Assembly (NCBI RefSeq): GCF_005771525.1
Contig: NZ_VAVZ01000002.1
Span: forward strand, 82,201 to 146,200
Origin: Nesterenkonia salmonea
GTDB taxonomy: Bacteria; Actinomycetota; Actinomycetes; Actinomycetales; Micrococcaceae
DNA: 64,000 nt
Direction of reading: 5' to 3'
The position numbers were made by a program, and so were the translations under genes. The notes under the pieces were generated by a model. That model was given only the letters and a program-made list of their open reading frames with translations. It did no database searches and was not told where the DNA came from. Positions 61,277-64,000 of the stretch are shown here, in pieces. Each line of letters opens with the position of its first letter. Position 1 is the first letter of the stretch.

Positions 61277-63565
61277 ATGACCCCTCATGCCAAGGGTGAG
61301 CCGCCTACTGGGCGCCCGCAGCCTCCCGTTCGCACCCTAGAAGACAAGGCGCACCTCGTCACGGGGTCTGGTTTTTGGCAGGCAGGGCTGCCGGACGGTC
61401 CACAGGTCATCCTGACCGACGGTCCCCATGGATTGCGCAAGCAGGGGGCAGAATCCGACCACCTGGGAGCGGCTCGCAGCGTGCCGGCCACCTGCTTCCC
61501 GCCGGCAGCAGCCCTGGGGTCGTCCTTCGACACCGCGTTGGCCGAGCGTGTGGGCCAGGCGCTGGGCACAGAAGCCGCAGCCCAGGACGTCGCAGTCCTG
61601 CTGGGACCAGGCATGAACATCAAGAGATCACCCCTGTGTGGTCGCAACTTCGAGTACTTCTCCGAAGATCCTCAGCACACCGCAGCTCTGGCCGGCGCCA
61701 TGGTGCGCGGAATTCAGTCCACCGGCACGTCGGCTTGCCTGAAGCACTTCGCGGCCAATAATCAGGAATACGACCGCATGCGAGTCTCGGCGGAGGTCGA
61801 TGAGAGAACCCTGCGCGAAATCTATCTGCGCGCTTTCGAAGACGTGGTGAGGTTCACCCAGCCGGAATGGGTGATGTCCTCCTACAACAAGATCAACGGT
61901 GTCTACGCCTCGGAGAATCATTGGCTGCTGACCGAGGTGCTCCGCGATGAGTGGGGTTTCGAGGGGCTTGTGGTTTCCGACTGGTACGCCGTGGCCGACC
62001 GGGTGGAGGCACTGAAGGCCGGATTGGACCTTGAGATGCCGACTACTGGTGACCGAAGCCCGGATCGGGTGATCGCTGCAGTGGCAAATGGGGAACTGGA
62101 CGAGGAGATCCTCAACCGTTGTGCCGCCCGCCTGGAGAACTACCTCTCTTCGCGTCCGACCGGGCGTGGGTTCCAGTTCGGCGAACTCCAGCAGATTGAA
62201 CATCATCAATTGGCCAAAGAGGCAGCGCTGAAATCTGTGGTGCTGCTGAAGAACGAAGATCACGCGCTCCCACTTGAGGCGTCCGCATCTGTCGCGGTGA
62301 TCGGGGAGTTTGCTCGTTCACCCCGGTATCAGGGGGCCGGAAGCTCACGCGTCAACCCGACGGTGGTGGACCCTGCTTTGGCTCACATCGAGGAAATCTG
62401 CACTGGTCTGGTGTCTTTCGCCCCTGGTTTTACCACCTCGGCGGAGCCGGATGGCCCTGAGCTGCTGGCCGAGGCGGTGGAGACCGCCGCACAGGCCGAT
62501 GCGGTCGTCGTCTTTCTGGGGCTTCCGGAGGCTGCGGAGTCGGAAGGCTATGACCGGGAGCACCTGAACCTGCCGGAGCGTCAGCTTCGCGTCTTGCAGG
62601 CGGTCCGGGAAGTGCACTCGCGAGTGGTTGTGGTGCTCTCTGCCGGCGGAGTGGTGACACTTCCCTTCTATGCCGACGTTGCGGCGATTCTGGACGGTGG
62701 GCTTCTGGGTCAGGCGGGAGGTTCTGCCACGGCAGACCTGCTCTTCGGCAAGCAGAGCCACTCCGGGCGGCTTACCGAGACGATCCCTCACCGGCTGGAG
62801 GATGTTCCCAGCTACCTGCACTTTCCAGGTGATCAGGGTCGAGTCTCCTACGGGGAGGGCCTCTATGTCGGCTACCGAGGGTTCGATGCACAGAAAACCG
62901 ATGTCCTGCTGCCGTTCGGACACGGGCTCAGCTATACGAGCTTCGACTACACGTCTCTGGAGGTGGCGGAGACCGATACTGGCGTGGAAGTGAAGGTCCA
63001 GGTGACCAACACGGGCCCACGGCAGGGGCGCGAGGTGGTTCAGGTGTATGTGGGAAAGCCCGATTCTTCAGTTGCCCGTGCTCCTCAGGAGCTCAAAGGG
63101 TTCGCCTCGGTGGAGCTTGAACCCGGTGAGACCACAACTGCTGTTGTTGATGTGCGCCGCCAGGAGCTGGCCTATTGGAACATTGCAAGGCACGGTTGGG
63201 TCATCGAGAGCGGGACCTACGTGGTCAAGGTAGGAGCCTCGAGCCGGGATATTCGAGTCCAGAGGCAGCTGTGGATCGAGGGGGAGAACGCCATCGGCCC
63301 GCTGACCGGTGAGTCAACACTCGGTGATGCTCTTGCCCATCCGGCAGTGGGAGATGATGTGCACAATAACCTGATGGTTTCGGCCAATAATAAGCACTCC
63401 AGTTCGCTCTTCAGCGCCGAGGGGCTGATCCGCATGATGTCTTCGTTTCCACTCAACAGGCTGCCGCTCTTCCCCAAATCAGGCATGACCGACGACGACG
63501 TCGAGAGCATCATTGCCCGCACTCAGCCCTCCGGGACGCCGAACCCACAGCCGAAGACTCAGTAG
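61277..63565 (+). CDS. GH3-family beta-glucosidase
   Basis: A 762-residue glycoside hydrolase. The GH3 N-terminal barrel has DGPHGLRKQ, LGPGMNIKRSPLCGRNFEYFSEDP, CLKHFAANNQE and nucleophile Asp235 in GLVVSDWYAV. The second domain has VVLLKNEDHALPL and QGAGSSRVNP; a fibronectin-III-like domain follows (GREVVQVYVGKP, LKGFASVELEPGET). There is no signal peptide, so it acts on imported beta-glucosides in the cytoplasm. AAGGA before the ATG. The last 60-70 residues are an extra tail. No transporter gene is adjacent. Confidence 0.92.
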   Translation: MTPHAKGEPPTGRPQPPVRTLEDKAHLVTGSGFWQAGLPDGPQVILTDGPHGLRKQGAESDHLGAARSVPATCFPPAAALGSSFDTALAERVGQALGTEAAAQDVAVLLGPGMNIKRSPLCGRNFEYFSEDPQHTAALAGAMVRGIQSTGTSACLKHFAANNQEYDRMRVSAEVDERTLREIYLRAFEDVVRFTQPEWVMSSYNKINGVYASENHWLLTEVLRDEWGFEGLVVSDWYAVADRVEALKAGLDLEMPTTGDRSPDRVIAAVANGELDEEILNRCAARLENYLSSRPTGRGFQFGELQQIEHHQLAKEAALKSVVLLKNEDHALPLEASASVAVIGEFARSPRYQGAGSSRVNPTVVDPALAHIEEICTGLVSFAPGFTTSAEPDGPELLAEAVETAAQADAVVVFLGLPEAAESEGYDREHLNLPERQLRVLQAVREVHSRVVVVLSAGGVVTLPFYADVAAILDGGLLGQAGGSATADLLFGKQSHSGRLTETIPHRLEDVPSYLHFPGDQGRVSYGEGLYVGYRGFDAQKTDVLLPFGHGLSYTSFDYTSLEVAETDTGVEVKVQVTNTGPRQGREVVQVYVGKPDSSVARAPQELKGFASVELEPGETTTAVVDVRRQELAYWNIARHGWVIESGTYVVKVGASSRDIRVQRQLWIEGENAIGPLTGESTLGDALAHPAVGDDVHNNLMVSANNKHSSSLFSAEGLIRMMSSFPLNRLPLFPKSGMTDDDVESIIARTQPSGTPNPQPKTQ

Positions 63566-63587
63566 TCACACGCTCGTACCATCACAA

Positions 63588-63612
63588 ACCCCGCGCCACT
63601 CCTTTGCGGGGT
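63588..63612. terminator. possible weak terminator after the beta-glucosidase gene
   Basis: ACCCCGC (63588-63594) and GCGGGGT (63606-63612) form a 7-bp stem with an 11-base loop, 22 bases after the stop. Weak, without a T-run. Confidence 0.4.
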
Positions 63613-63639
63613 ATCCGGCTGGGGTGCTAGACATAAATC

Positions 63640-64000
63640 ATGCGAGCTATCGGAGTCACCCAGTACGGAGGGCCTGAGGCCCTGCACGAGATTGACGTTC
63701 CGGCGGAGGAGCTTACCGCCGGGCATGTGCGGATTAAGGTCTCCCACGCTGCCGTGAATCCGACAGACACAGTGCTCCGTGCGGGAATGCGCAGCGGCAC
63801 AGAACGCGCCTCCGGACCCGGAGACGTGCCAGGTATGGACATCGCAGGTATCGTCACAGAGCTCGGTGAGGGCGCTGATCTGGCTGTCGGAGATGCAGTG
63901 GTCGGCATCGTGCTGCCCTCGGGAACCCATGGGGGGGTTATAGGCAGAAATGTGTGTATGGCCCGGGCGTGTCAGGGGCTGCCGGCCCAGCCTTTCCTGG
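63640..64000 (+). CDS. MDR-family quinone oxidoreductase-like protein (partial, possibly frameshifted)
   Basis: From an ATG at 63640 the protein begins MRAIGVTQYGGPEALHEIDV and continues through KVSHAAVNPTDTVLRAG and DVPGMDIAGIVTELGEGADL, typical of the N-terminal domain of zinc-free NADPH:quinone reductases. After VLPSGTHGG, encoded by the G7 tract at 63931-63937, the in-frame translation (VIGRNVCMARAC) no longer fits the family. One more G would give GGGYRQKCVYGPGVSGAAG, which fits better. Runs off the window. No ribosome site is seen, so the mRNA may be leaderless. Confidence 0.65.
   Translation, partial: MRAIGVTQYGGPEALHEIDVPAEELTAGHVRIKVSHAAVNPTDTVLRAGMRSGTERASGPGDVPGMDIAGIVTELGEGADLAVGDAVVGIVLPSGTHGGVIGRNVCMARACQGLPAQPFL

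Noticed and set aside
1..64000. CRISPR arrays, tRNA/rRNA genes, prophage or conjugative elements
   Set aside because: No regularly spaced repeats, cloverleaf-like sequences, integrases or structural phage genes were recognised on reading; a dedicated RNA search was not possible.

Overview
The window comes from a high-GC (roughly 60 %) actinomycete. The evidence is the FbiC-type fused CofG/CofH protein, an Fgd-type F420-dependent glucose-6-phosphate dehydrogenase, a PucR regulator, a QsdR-type TetR regulator, many GTG/TTG starts and tightly overlapping ATGA/TGATG operons. The very acidic secreted solute-binding lipoproteins would suit a salt-adapted member of the Micrococcales (a Nesterenkonia-like organism is my guess, not provable here). 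Nearly the whole window is catabolic: operons of importer + enzymes + local regulator. I see no rRNA, tRNA, CRISPR array or phage genes.

Layout. 1-645: start of a PotD-type binding lipoprotein that runs off the left edge. 646-2064: gene-poor DNA and a decayed IS110-family transposase. 2057-13688 (all minus): sugar-acid locus with a Weimberg-type branch (alpha-ketoglutarate-semialdehyde dehydrogenase, XylX-type dehydratase), a GntR regulator, an Ldh-family oxidoreductase, a TRAP transporter, L-fuconate dehydratase, an FAH-family hydrolase and an SDR, followed by an ornithine-cyclodeaminase-family gene. 14050-32324: acyl-CoA catabolic region (fabG-maoC; thiolase and acyl-CoA dehydrogenase divergent from a QsdR-like regulator and thioesterase; an ACAD10/LvaA-type kinase, acyl-CoA dehydrogenase and acyl-CoA ligase; a Liv-type ABC importer; SDR, quinone oxidoreductase, TetR, SDR; Zn-alcohol dehydrogenase). 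Four near-identical 20-bp palindromes tie these units into one probable TetR regulon.

32296-53680: the most unusual region. A minus-strand operon carries beta-ureidopropionase, dihydropyrimidinase, a Mer-like LLM oxidoreductase, Fgd, an NMT1/THI5-type ABC importer and an amidase. Divergent from it is an F420-biosynthesis operon (cofC-fbiC-Baeyer-Villiger monooxygenase-cofD), then cofE and pucR on the minus strand, then an mmsA-type dehydrogenase and a beta-alanine-type aminotransferase. Together they encode every step of reductive pyrimidine degradation except a classical dihydropyrimidine dehydrogenase. The F420-dependent oxidoreductase, with Fgd to recharge F420 and F420 synthesis next door, is the obvious candidate for that step. 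Oddly, the CofH half of FbiC has lost the cysteines of its radical-SAM cluster.

53702-61100 (minus): amidase, oligopeptide-type ABC importer with fused ATPases, and a FadR-like GntR regulator; a textbook FadR-like palindrome lies in front of the operon. 61277-63565 (plus): GH3 beta-glucosidase. 63640-end: start of a zinc-free quinone-oxidoreductase-like gene that seems frameshifted at a G7 tract.
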